Of a stretch of DNA of 64,000 bases, positions 1 through 10,575 are shown in pieces. Source of the DNA: Symbiodinium kawagutii (Eukaryota; Sar; Dinophyceae; Suessiales; Symbiodiniaceae). The stretch's first letter is position 1. Every line of letters starts with the position of its first letter. The notes under the pieces are model-generated. The model saw only the letters and a list, made by a program, of their open reading frames with translations, had not been told where the DNA came from and searched no databases. The translations under genes were made by a program, and so were the position numbers. The DNA lies in contig VSDK01013701.1 of assembly GCA_009767595.1 (NCBI GenBank), positions 36,031 through 100,030 on the forward strand. The letters are read 5' to 3'.

Positions 1-720
1 TATCAACCATATTGATTACCATAAGGTAGTCAACCATAATTATTCAACAATTGGCATTAATTACCATACAAGTTACCATATGAACCACCATATTTTCAAC
101 CATTGTTAGCCATACTAACACCTGTTACTAACCTGGTATTACTAACCATTCTTAACCATCATCAATTAACCATTGTTAGTGGTTAACTAACCATTCTTAA
201 GTGAGCACAACAACCATTATCAACCACAGTCAACATGGTTAATATTACTAATTATTCTTAAGTGACCATATAAACCATTACTAACTATAGTAATCAACCA
301 TTATCAACCATGTAAACTATTACTAACTATAGTGACCATGTGGTCATTATCAACCATTATCAACCATTAGTAAGTGACCATATTACTAACTAACCAACTT
401 ACCCATTACTAACTAAGTGACCATATCACTAAGTGACCATTTCACATTAATAAACTATTACTAACTAACCATTATTACCCATTAGTAAGTTACCCATTAT
501 TAACCACTATCAATAATCATTATCAATAATCATCATCAATAATCATTAACCATTGTTGACCATTATTAACCATTTGATGGTTCACTAATCATTCTAACAT
601 ATAAGTAACTCATTATCAACCTGGTATTACTAAGCATTGTTAACCATTCTGAAGTGACCATTAGTTAGTATTACCAACGAACCATCATTACCCATTAGTA
701 AGTGACCATATTTCCCACCA
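1..720. repeat. Degenerate ACCATTAACC-type intron repeat tract
   Basis: Irregular repetition of words such as accattaacc, accattatcaacc and taagtgaccat on the plus strand. No exon is visible. In the minus-strand sense it reads as GGTTAATGGT and forms the intron immediately downstream of the exon at 727-832. Confidence 0.8.
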
Positions 721-726
721 TTCTTC

Positions 727-832
727 GTCCTCATTCACCACGACGTGCGTACCGAGGTTCACATGTCTCTGCAGCTGCGCGGCGGACCACTCCGCCATGC
801 GTTGTCGGGCGGCTGCGTGGGTAAACTTTCGC
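727..832 (-). CDS. Internal exon, alpha-helical/coiled-coil-like protein
   Basis: GC-rich island open on the minus strand after CTCAG|G, encoding RKFTHAAARQRMAEWSA then QLQRHVNLGTHVVVNEDE. It is rich in Ala, Arg and Gln. The WSA motif echoes AQWSA in the exon at 3274-3312, which can splice to it in phase (CA|GAGTTG to AG|G). The proposed donor is GAC|GAAGAA; the exact 3' end is uncertain. The family is not recognised. Confidence 0.6.
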
Positions 833-998
833 CTGAGCCGTGGGGGGGGACCGTAGCAGGGGAGGCGTGAGGCTTCATGATTTTGGATGCTGATTAGGTG
901 ATGGTTAATGATTATTAGGTGATGGTTAGTGATTATTGAATTATTGATGGCTAGGTTAATTAATAATTATTGATGGTTCATGATTATTGATGGTAAAT

Positions 999-1118
999 GG
1001 ATGTGGGTCAGTTCACCCCTAGTCCCCCTGGTTCCCCTATCATTAGCCATTGTTTCCCTTATTGTTGTTGGTCATTTTCCCCCATGAAATTGGTTGGTTA
1101 ATATTGACCCATAGCCAA
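999..1118. mobile_element. MITE-like element, GGGTCA family (family 3)
   Basis: Left end atgtgggtcagttcacccc, right end attgacccatagcc. The interior carries the family core ccctggttcccc and accattgtttccc (here with a G: attagccattgtttccc). Confidence 0.7.
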
Positions 1119-2030
1119 ATGATTATTGGGTGATGGATTGTGACTATTGAGAAGGATGGATGTGCAAGCAAATCAGTGGAATATTGATTGAACATATGTA
1201 AATATTGCGATGGAAATTGTGGTTGAATATGTGAGCAACGCTTCATACGCTTCATTCTGCATGAGTTCTTGGTACAATCTCCGGTACAGCATGATAGCCT
1301 TGCTTCAGATACACTACATTTTGATCAAACCGAGCAATATGACATCCTCACATATCCTCACAGCAATTGCTGTGCCCATCGTCCCTATCACCACCCGTTG
1401 TTGACCATCGTTGGCCAATATCGTTGTGGGTACCCTGTGCTCGGGGTGAATAAATGGCCACACATCCAACTGCTGGATGTTCATCCAACCATAGACTTGG
1501 ATCCATTGGTAGTGGCCCACAGTCTTGTAGTGAAGCCGTTGCCATAGCCACTATCCATTGTGAACGATCAAACCACCACTCTTAACAACATCATGGCCCA
1601 TTGCAAACCCTCCACTACCACTTGCAAACCACTATCCACCACGATCCACTTGCCAAAAAAACATCTTAAAATAAGGGGATCCAGAAGATTTGGGTGTGCC
1701 CCAACCTTAAGAAGCCACCAGGCGGCTTCCAATCCAACGGATCTAACCAAGGGGTACCATTCTGCGAGGAAACAGCTGGCCTATCATCACAGGAGCAAGG
1801 GAGGGACCAGGCGTCCAAGCGACAAGCACAACAACTTGGGTAATAACAAAGATAGTTGTTAACTGGATTAATAGAACGTCAACCGTTGATAACAAGCAAC
1901 AAGCATATTCGTTAACCAGTATCTAATAACAAGTAACAAGCATAACAATAACTTTAATAAATACTGGTTTATCAGCAACTGAATAAAACATATGGGCTCG
2001 TTTCAAAATGTTTGTTCCTGAAAACGGTCG
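1119..2030. other. Non-coding stretch, no supported gene
   Basis: About 900 bp with mixed composition. Short open frames exist on both strands but none has convincing splice signals, composition and protein-like sequence together. Confidence 0.5.
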
Positions 2031-2600
2031 TAATACCGTAGTTCCATGGGGCTCCGCCTTGTGGCGCAATTGTCGGGGCACCACATCTAAACCATAGCAA
2101 TGAACCACACTTTCTTCAGATTTCGACAACTGTATCTAGCGCGGACCTGTTTTACTCGGAGCTGCTAGAGCTAATATCTGTCTGCTGTGGCAGAAAAGGA
2201 AAACAAAGGTCTGGTCAGGCAGGGTCTTGGTCTGTGGGGTTTTTCTAGCGCGGATCTAGCGCGGATCTAGCGCCAGAGGAACGTTTTCACTGGGCTGCAA
2301 CTTTGGGGAAATTGTGGAGATCATGGATTGCGAAAGTCGGCCAACGCATCGAGATGAACGACAAGTATCTGGTATAGACATGTTGTCTTTACCACTGAGC
2401 TTGAGACTTAGAAGGAAAAGGCTATGGAGAAGAATCGCAATTGAAAAGGATGCAAACAAATACATGATTCAAAAAAACTAGCGCGAAACAAGCGCGAAAC
2501 TAGCGCTAACATGGGGGAAAGCAAAATCACTGCATATATACATGACTCCGCCTTGTGGCGAAATTGAAAAACAACATCAACAATTCTAATATGGTCATCG
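2030..2600. repeat. Repeat cluster with CTAGCGC and CTCCGCCTTGTGGCG motifs
   Basis: The motif ctccgccttgtggcg occurs near 2052 and again near 2547. Words ctagcgcgga and ctagcgc recur near 2136, 2247, 2257 and 2267, with gcgcgaaac words near 2485-2505. This composition is unlike the surrounding intron repeats and may be an unrecognised transposable element. Confidence 0.5.
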
Positions 2601-3273
2601 GAGACTAAAAACCTATCAAGCATTTTTAAACGGATGCCATATGTCTTTGAATAACGACTGGTTGATCAATCAGAAGCTGGTGAGTGACATGAGTAGAACT
2701 AGTGGTGGTTATTGATTAGTAACTGGTCAGTGGCTACTGGCTAGCTATAGCACAAAAAGGTTTTAATCAGTAGCCACTCATAACAATAGCATGATTAATA
2801 GTTGATACTGGTTACTATCTGATGATTAATTGCGGTTGATGATTAATTAGTGGTGGTAAGTCGTGCGAAACACGGAATCATGTTGGTTGAGCAGTCATGC
2901 TGACAAACAGCCTTCATCATGTTTAACGATTCATCATAAGTGATCATCAATCACTAATTGATCGTTCATAGCAGCCATGATTAGACCCTCGGGATATCAA
3001 CGATCCTCATTCTTATGCTTGACCATCAACCATATTCAATCATATCAACATTTCTCTAAATACATTTGTTCCACATTTAATCGAAATAATTTTCCACAAA
3101 TCTTACCACATTAACGATCACTAACCATTCCAATGACTGATTTCCATGACCCTCAGCCATGGTCACCACCCACCCGGCGCCCCGTGGTGCCCACCGCGTG
3201 GTGCCCCGTGGTGCCGCCCAGTGGCCACGCGGCCAAACAGCGGTAGGCGTCCTGCTCCGCCAGGAGCCAACTC

Positions 3274-3312
3274 TGTCGCTTGGCCGACCACTGGGCCAAG
3301 CGCCGGCAACGC
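3274..3312 (-). CDS. Internal exon, coiled-coil-like
   Basis: Begins after CCAAG|G on the minus strand and encodes RCRRLAQWSAKRQ, with donor CA|GAGTTG. It joins in phase to the exon at 727-832. The island continues (SWLLAEQDAYRCLAAW in the same frame), so a longer exon with a GT donor is an alternative. Confidence 0.5.
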
Positions 3313-3369
3313 CTTGGCCCCGGAAGTGAACAGAAAAATGGGGAGGGGAAAAAATGATAAAATATGATT

Positions 3370-3870
3370 AAGTATGATAATCATATCATTTATAGTTTAT
3401 CACTTTAACTAATTAATTTTAATTATATGATAATCTCTTAAGTATGTTTAATTAATCAATTATCAATTAACTACCAACGATATGATATTAGCTATTGATA
3501 GTCATAACTAATATGGTTATCAATTCACATGGATAGGAGATGATATGACTATCAATGACTATGATCAATCCAATAGGATATGATAATTCCATAGTACATG
3601 ATCTATCAATAACTAGACCTATAACTTTAACAGGATATGATACGACTGTCAATAAGATATCTTTATCCTTTGATATGATATAACTATCATTATGATATGA
3701 TAAACCAGTGGTTTATTGGGTGATATCCTATCAATAGGATATGATATGATTTTCCATGGAAGGTTTAAACCACATAACTTTGATAGGATATGAATTGATC
3801 TATCAATAACTATCGATAGGATAGACCAGTCATGTATAAACCCAATGATATTAACCAATAGAAATAGAGA
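3370..3870. repeat. ATGATAT / TATCAAT degenerate repeat tract
   Basis: AT-rich words gatatgat, tatcaata and aggatatgat repeat irregularly through 500 bp. No exon is seen. Confidence 0.7.
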
Positions 3871-3943
3871 GGTATAGATTCAGAGATAAATTTAGCGATC
3901 TAAATATAAAATATGATGTGACATATGTTTTATACACTTGTAA

Positions 3944-3988
3944 ATGGATGGATGGATGGATGGATGGATGGATGGATGGATGGATGGA
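3944..3988. repeat. (ATGG)n microsatellite
   Basis: About eleven perfect tandem copies of the tetranucleotide atgg, inside intron sequence. Confidence 0.95.
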
Positions 3989-4915
3989 TAGATAAAGATT
4001 GATATAAATTTAGAGATAGGGATATGGATATTTCAGTGAAAGGACATATGATAATTCAAAAGTTTTTTTTTTCAAACTTCTATGTATCGATGGAGAGATA
4101 GGTAGATAGATTTGGACTCACATGTATAATGTATGTACTTGTGCTCTTGTATATTACATATTTGTATTTGCATGTAATGGCTGATCTAGATCTATAATGC
4201 TTCATAGTGAATCAGAACACAGGATTGTTGAAACGACTTGGGCCCAACCTCCCCTGCTGGAAATACACAAAATAGTTCATTGGTTCCAATATGAGGGTGT
4301 AGGCACCCTATGACAAGTCGCAGCCTAGTTCGGGCAAATGAGATGCATAACTCTGAATAGACACCATGGCCATTAGTGTATGCACCAAAATTACTTGGGT
4401 ATGCTGCATAATAGCACTATTGTTCTGCGATTTATGCACTAACATTGACTACAACCCTCCTTAGGAACCATTATTGACCATCCCTGAACCATTCCCAAGC
4501 ACCTTATTTGCAACCATGGCCACTTCAATCTTGAGCTGCTCAACCATCACCAATCAACGAGAATTCACAACCATTTCAAATAGCTCAATCAACCATTGTC
4601 TATCAATAATCAACAACCACAAATCTAGCATCATCGACTACCATCAGCCACCATTCACCACCTGATTAACCATCATCAACAACCATAAATCAACTTGGGC
4701 CTTAGCCATCACTAACCCTCATTGACCATCATTAACAACAGCATCATCCACCACCATAAAGCATCATCAACAACCGTCATGAGCGACCATCATAAATAAC
4801 CAGCATGAACAACCATCCTAAACCACCTTATTCCCCAACATATTCGCCACCTTATTCACCACCTTATCATCCACCATGGCCTCCCATAGCATCCAAGGAG
4901 CTCCAAATGTGCTTC

Positions 4916-4977
4916 ATGCAGCACCGCCAAACCAAGGCCGGCGGACCTGGGAGCTCCCATGGGTCCCCAGCCCAGCG
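4916..4977 (-). CDS. Internal exon
   Basis: Starts after TTCGCAG|CGCTGG and encodes RWAGDPWELPGPPALVW then RCCM before AT|GAAGCA, in phase with the exon at 3274-3312. A second frame is also open over the island, so the frame call is tentative. ACC-type repeats lie on the left and GGT-type on the right. Confidence 0.5.
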
Positions 4978-5039
4978 CTGCGAACCGTTAAAAGTGGGAA
5001 GGGGACGAAGCAGTGACGGATAGCTACCAGTGAACTGTA

Positions 5040-5790
5040 GCGGTTGGTAATGGTAATGGATGGGAATGGTCATGGATGGGAATGGTAGTGAAATAGTACC
5101 AGTTATAATGGTTGGTAATGGGTTGGTGAGAACCAGTTGATCATTCTTGACTATAAGGATAGTGAAATAGTACCAGTTCATAGTTGAGTAGTGATATTGG
5201 TTGATAATTGTTGACTGTAAGGATAGTTGGTTGGGATAGTGAAATATGATAGTGACACATGATAGTGAAATATGATAGTGAAACATGATAGTGAAAAATA
5301 ATCATCCCTACCAATTTCTACTGGATAGTGAAATAGATTGAAATAGTATCAGTTCATAGTTGAGTAGTGATATTGGTTGATAATTGTTGACTGTAAGGAT
5401 AGTTGGTTGGGATAGTGAAATATGATAGTGAAACATGATAGTGAAATATGATAGTGAAACATGATAGTGAAAAATAATCATCCCTACCAATTTCTACTGG
5501 ATAGTGAAATAGATTGAAATAGTATCAGTTCATAGTTGAGTAGTGATATTGGTTGATAATTGTTGACTGCAAGGATAGTTGGTTGGGATAGTGAAATATG
5601 ATAGTGAAACATGATAGTGAAATATGATAGTGAAAAATAATCATCCCTACCAATTTCTACTGGATAGTGAAATAGATTGAAATAGTATCATTCATAGTTG
5701 AGTAGTGATATTGGTTGATAGTGGTTGGTAATGGTTGGTGATAACCAGTAAGGATAGTGGGAGGGATCGAAATAGTAGTTCACAGTGAAT
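5040..5790. repeat. Tandem repeat, about 176-bp period
   Basis: The landmark ttcatagttgagtagtgat starts near 5176, 5352, 5528 and 5691, giving spacings of about 176, 176 and 163 bp. Inside each unit are shorter copies of gatagtgaaatat / gatagtgaaacat. Confidence 0.9.
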
Positions 5791-6536
5791 AAGGGTTGGT
5801 GATGAATAGTGAAATAGTACCTCACTATTTCCGGTGAATAGTGTAATTGATAGCAAATTTACCGTGATGAATACTGTAATTGATAGCGAATTTACTGTGA
5901 TGAATAGTGAAATTGCTGATAGTTAACCATAAAAAGTTAACAGTTAATAATGGTTCGGACTCAATCTGCAATGCACATGACAAGCAGTAACAACTGGTTC
6001 TCAGAATTTCACATACATGTGCACATGCGATGAGCATATCTGTTTGTGTATGCAGTCAAAATGTAAATACATAAATCAAGGGTGCTATCTTCCTCATGGA
6101 AAGAACACGTCACTTTGTAAACCACATGCAGTTTCCCGCAAGGATGTGCAATATGTATGCAAGAGAAAGCCCGTATGAGGCATGAAATTGTATAAACCAC
6201 CGGTTCATGACGGGTACTCAAATGGTGATGAATCGTGGTCAGAATGGCTACTTACAGGTAATCACCAAGGTCCAGAATTGGATAAACCAACTAGTTGCTC
6301 ATTACCACCCAAATATACACCTTGGCTGAGGTACAGCATCCGGACTATATGCCAACTATCTACCGTATAACACTGATAAGATCATGTAAATATGCACCAC
6401 TACTTGGCCAAAATATGTTTGGCAATTGGCATGTATTTTGCTAATCCTATACCAACAAAAAACTTGGCTAATCACTGTCTCATGAGGCTGAGAATTCATG
6501 CGGATTTCATGGAATTTCATGGAATTTCATGGGGGA

Positions 6537-6656
6537 TATGGCCGTGGGTCAAAACCCTGTACCCCTGGTTCCCTATCATTAACCATTGTTTTCCTTGTTA
6601 TTTGGTGGGTTATCATCAGCCATCATTGGTTGGTTCATATTGACCCATAGCCATGT
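6537..6656. mobile_element. MITE-like element, family 3
   Basis: Termini tatggccgtgggtcaaaacc and ttgacccatagccat form imperfect inverted repeats around the core cattaaccattgttttcc. Confidence 0.8.
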
Positions 6657-6756
6657 ATAGCTGGTATATCCCCTACTATTGTTACTTACTATACTCTATT
6701 ATCAACCATTAACCAGATAGTTTACCATTGTTGTTGGTTGGTTCATGAGCCATTCG
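6657..6756. mobile_element. Companion unit to family 3 (TATAGCTGGTATATCCCC type)
   Basis: Directly follows the previous element. The same arrangement (family 3 copy plus a tat(c/a)tggtatatcccc unit) recurs at 30074-30187 and 38975-39069, so the two halves may form one composite element. Confidence 0.6.
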
Positions 6757-6767
6757 ACCCCCCCGTT

Positions 6768-6885
6768 GGGAGGCTGCTGAACGGCCGCCCTCCGTGGCCA
6801 TGCTCCGTCGCTCGCTGCCGCGTCTTTTAACGCGGGAAACTGGGCTGCATGCTGCGCTGGGCGGGTGTGGTCGAGGGATGGCTTC
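6768..6885 (-). CDS. Probable internal exon
   Basis: Follows acceptor CTGCTCAG|GAAGCC. Two minus frames stay open: one encoding EAIPRPHPPSAACSP and one encoding HTRPAQHAAQFPALKDAA. A plus frame is open too. Minus is preferred because all linked exons are minus. The 3' end is not resolved. Confidence 0.4.
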
Positions 6886-6899
6886 CTGAGCAGAAATGG

Positions 6900-7560
6900 T
6901 GGAAGAGCTATGGTTAAGAATGGTTAATCCACCGTTAATGACTGGTTGAGTATGGTTAATAATGGTTAATAATGGTTAATGATGATTAATGATGGTTGAT
7001 AATGGTTAATAATGGTGGTTAACAATTAATGGCTAACACACCATGGCGGTCCATGAATGAACCATCCTAGTGGTTAATGGTGGTTAATAATGGTTAATAC
7101 AATGATTAATCATGTTTGGTTAAGTTCATGATTGGTTGATCTATCAGTCAAGTTATGGTTGGTAATAATGGTTGGTTAATAATGGTTTATCCACCGTTAA
7201 TGATTGGTTGAGTTAATAATGATTAATCATGCTTATTGATTGATCATGGTTAAACGTTAATGAATGGTTAATAATGGTCAAAAATGGTTATCATGGTTGG
7301 TGCAGTGAATGATTGGTTGAAGTTGATCAGTCAAGTTATGGTTGGTTTATAAGGATCAATAATGCTTATTGACTGATAATGGTTGGTTAATAATGGTTGG
7401 CTATTGACTTAGCTCAGCAGTTAGTTCATAATCAGCCAAGTTATTGACTGATTAACAATCAATTGACTGATAAGAATGAACAATAACCACTATTAACCAA
7501 CCGTTATCAGTCAAGTTATAGTTGGTTAATGATGATTAATCATACTATTAATAGTGTTAT
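6900..7560. repeat. GGTTAATAATGG-type intron repeat tract
   Basis: Mostly reverse-oriented relative to the 1-720 tract: words atggttaataatgg and ggttgatcatgg dominate on the plus strand, immediately right of the exon island at 6768-6885. Confidence 0.8.
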
Positions 7561-8056
7561 GGCTGAAACAATACTTATTGAAGCATCATAAATGGTGTTT
7601 TTAGCCATAGTTATTTCTAAAAAACTACGAATCTATGGTTATTGAACCGCGTAAGAATGCTAGTTCATGGATATTGAAAGGTTTAACATGATCAATGATA
7701 TTCGAGGTCAATTACTAGTGAGTGCCAATTTGTTTCAACACTCCCAATAGTCGTTGTTGATACTGGTCAAAAATAGTCGATCATATCGGAGTCATATTTG
7801 TTAACAAAATGATAAAGAATGCCCAATGAAATAATGGTTCATTTGTTAGTAATCAATTACTAGGGAAAATAAGCAAAATGTAAATCAAACCACCAACCAG
7901 CAATCATCCACCATACTGGCCACCAGCAATCATCCACCATAACTTCCTTAGACTAGGGAAAATAGAAGATGTTCAAAACCACCAACCAAATTAGATTCGT
8001 CGTGAACCATTGTGAATCCACTGATAGCAGTCAGCAACTGATCGAGCCAGCAGCTC

Positions 8057-8139
8057 ACCCCCTGCCTGCTCAGATCGAATCCATGCTGAAGGTTGCATTG
8101 CTATTGGGGCCTGAGCTGCTGACGTAAACTCCAGCGGAC
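8057..8139 (-). CDS. Internal exon
   Basis: Clean acceptor ATGTGCAG|GTCCGC. The open frame encodes PLEFTSAAQAPIAMQPSAW then IRSEQAGG before GGT|GAGCTG. The frame stays open a further 30 nt (ELLARSVADCYQW), so the donor could be later. Confidence 0.55.
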
Positions 8140-8240
8140 CTGCACATACACAAGTGATGGTTGATAAACTGATGAATTAATGATGTATCATGAATGGTTC
8201 ATCGGGGTTCATGATGGTTGATCTTTGGATGATATGCGTC

Positions 8241-8312
8241 AGAACCAAACATCTGAAAAATGGCAGTTCCGATCACAACAGCTCTGAACTGAACAGCGTT
8301 TTCGTACCGCCT
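8241..8312 (-). CDS. Internal exon
   Basis: Between CATGGTCAG|AGGCGG and TCT|GACGCA. The 24 codons encode RRYENAVQFRAVVIGTAIF then QMFGS, with a hydrophobic middle. No family recognised. Confidence 0.55.
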
Positions 8313-8448
8313 CTGACCATGGATGGTGGAGAAGAGTTGACAATGATTGATGGTGGTCAATAATGGTCAATGATGCAAAGGACGTGTTCAGTGATGGTGA
8401 ATAGTTTACAATGGTTAATAATGGTTATACCTAAAAAGTTGTGGGTTC

Positions 8449-8575
8449 AGTTTGGATCGCTGCTTTCTTTGGGGAGATGATTTTGCAATCACCGCTGGAA
8501 TCACACCCATAAACAGGGATCTTGTTCGTGAGCAAATGTCGAGCAAAACGCCAGAAAGCTTGCCCATAACAAACT
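8449..8575 (-). CDS. Internal exon
   Basis: Open minus frame encoding CYGQAFWRFARHLLTNKIPV then YGCDSSGDCKIISPKK, ending at ACT|GAACCC. The donor hexamer matches one used by the 25746-25873 exon. The 5' boundary is approximate (AAAG|TT). Confidence 0.55.
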
Positions 8576-9038
8576 TTGACCACATATTGTGATCAACACA
8601 TGTTCACCACAAGGCCATACACACTACCATGTGAATATTGGAAAGGTTGCTTTCGGTGAACTACTATAATGTGTATGAATATTATGATTGATGCTGGATT
8701 TCTAGCATGAATATCATGATCTTTATGCCATTTTATTAAGCCTGAACAATTTCGTTGACTATATCAATGTCATGATATTAATGCTCAAACCATTATATAT
8801 CATAATTTCATTATTTATGGTTGGGCCAATGCTATGAATGGTCAATAATGATTTGGCTTAAATCAAATAATGGTTAACTACAACAACCATACAATCACTA
8901 TTGATTTATTGACAGATTCAATGGTGGTCATTTTATTATTAATGGTTAATAATGGTCAACTGCAACAAATCATACTATTAGTGGTCCATAATGATTTGGC
9001 ATCATTAAGCACTAATATCATGACTATTGATGATTAAC

Positions 9039-9155
9039 TACCCTCCGGTAAACCAACATGGCAATGGAAAATCCACCATAAATGGATCATTTCCCAGGGT
9101 TTATCCGTAAAATATGGTGATTTTCCAGCCAGCCATGTTAAATTACCAGAGTGTA
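9039..9155. mobile_element. MITE-like element, TACCCTCTGGTAA family (family 1)
   Basis: Termini taccctccggtaaaccaaca and aaattaccagagtgta. The interior pair caatggaaaatccacca / ggtgattttcca forms a second inner inverted repeat, shared by copies at 19632, 35184 and 53821. Confidence 0.85.
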
Positions 9156-9310
9156 CAACAAACATTGCTTGGTGGCTGTTAGATCCCTTGCTAAAAGTCT
9201 GACTTGTAAATCAATCATACCCAAAAAAATAAAGAGCTAAGTGCATAGCTGAAGTCCACCCAGATCATAATGATGGATTGACCCAACCATACAGGCTGCG
9301 GCAAACTTGC

Positions 9311-9440
9311 CGCGGCCCAGCTTCACACTGCCTCCCCAGACTGAACAACTACCTTTTTCGCCATCAGTAGTGAGCATTATGAAAGAGAAACTATCACAGG
9401 ATGCTGTGGAGATGTTCACATATCCACCGCCAAAAGCAAG
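9311..9440 (-). CDS. Internal exon with WGG-type repeat look
   Basis: After GCCGGCAG|CTTGCT the frame reads LAFGGGYVNISTASCDSF then LTTDGEKGSCSVWGG, ending at CGCG|GCAAGT, a possible GC donor. The pattern faintly resembles the DG..VxWG modules common in dinoflagellate proteins, but this is not certain. A GA donor at GGC|GAAAAA is the alternative. Confidence 0.5.
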
Positions 9441-9799
9441 CTGCCGGCTGCAGCACGTCACTCAAGAAGTTTGGTAGCCAGGTAGTTGGCACGCTAGACG
9501 TTGATTAATAAGCCATTTGACCAATGGTTAAACATGGTATATACTGGTTCATGACGATTACCCTGGATTGAACCGAAACTTTGGTGTGAGCTTGGCTGGT
9601 TTTTCCTATTGAACGTGGATCAACCCACATGCAAAAAGATGGTTAAATGTATGGCACATTGAATGAACCATGAGCCTCAACAGGTATCATGGTTGATTAT
9701 CGGTTGAACCATATCCATATGGCTGTGGGTTGAACATCTGCCGTTTATATCAGCTTTCTTATGAAACATGTAGCGGAACCAGGTGAACCTACCAGCGGG

Positions 9800-10076
9800 T
9801 ATATCCACCAACCAGGTTAGTTACAAGCACCAACCAGGTAAGTTATAAGCACCAACCAGGTTAGTTATAAGCACCAACCAGGTTAGTTATAAGCACCAAC
9901 CAGGTTGGTTGCAAGCACCAACCAGGTTGGTTGCAGGCACCAACCAGGTCAGTTAAAAGCACCAACCAGGTTAGTTAGAAGCACCAACCAGGTTAGTTAT
10001 AAGCACCAACCAGTTTAGTTGTAAGCACCAACCAGTTTAGTTATAAGCACTAACCAGGTTAGTTTACCAGAGGGTA
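9800..10076. repeat. Tandem array of about 22-bp units (AGCACCAACCAGGTTAGTTA)
   Basis: About 12 tandem units of agcaccaaccaggttagtta plus one or two bases, with a few variants (ggttg, gtcag). The array ends at gttagtttaccagagggta, which is the terminus of a family 1 element, so it probably arose by expansion of that terminus. Confidence 0.9.
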
Positions 10077-10096
10077 TATTTCAGCATCAAGTGTTC

Positions 10097-10194
10097 TGGT
10101 TGGTGGTTATAACCCCTAGGAAAAATATTAGTCGAGCAGCCAATCATTGTTAAGTACTGGTGAAAACAAACATGTGAATCAAACCACCAACCAG
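10097..10194. mobile_element. MITE-like element, CTGGTTGGTGGTT family (family 4)
   Basis: Inverted termini ctggttggtggttataaccc and gaatcaaaccaccaaccag. Confidence 0.8.
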
Positions 10195-10575
10195 TAGTTG
10201 TTTCACCACTATTGTTGGTGATTATCCCATATGATAAACTATTTCACCAATTGTTGTTGCTTATTATTCCCTCTTACTAACCATCAGTAATCGCTGTAAA
10301 CCCTACAAGAAAATGTTACCATCAACCACTTAGAAGTTTGCCTGTTTAAAATGCCCCTTTACTATTGGTCAACCAACATGAATGAAACCCCTATTTGATA
10401 GCTTAATAATTGCTGTAACAATTAAAAATAATTTCAATGATTAATAGTGGTCGTTACAGGAGTTATCAACAACCCTTTAAGAATGATACTGCCTCATCAT
10501 GGTTGATACGAAATTTTCATCGGAATGAACAACCATTATCAACCATTTACAGGAAATCATGATACTGACAGTTCA

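Noticed and set aside
3146..3384. Gly/His/Pro-rich frames on both strands near 3.2 kb
   Set aside because: They come from gtggtgcccc repeats flanking the exon; the best protein-like frame is the third one.
4867..5286. 139-codon minus frame as a whole gene
   Set aside because: Only its last third lies in the GC-rich exon island; the rest is read-through of the 176-bp tandem repeat.
9800..10076. Regular repeats with spacers resembling a CRISPR array
   Set aside because: Units are contiguous 22-mers without unique spacers, in a eukaryotic intron, and match a transposable element terminus.
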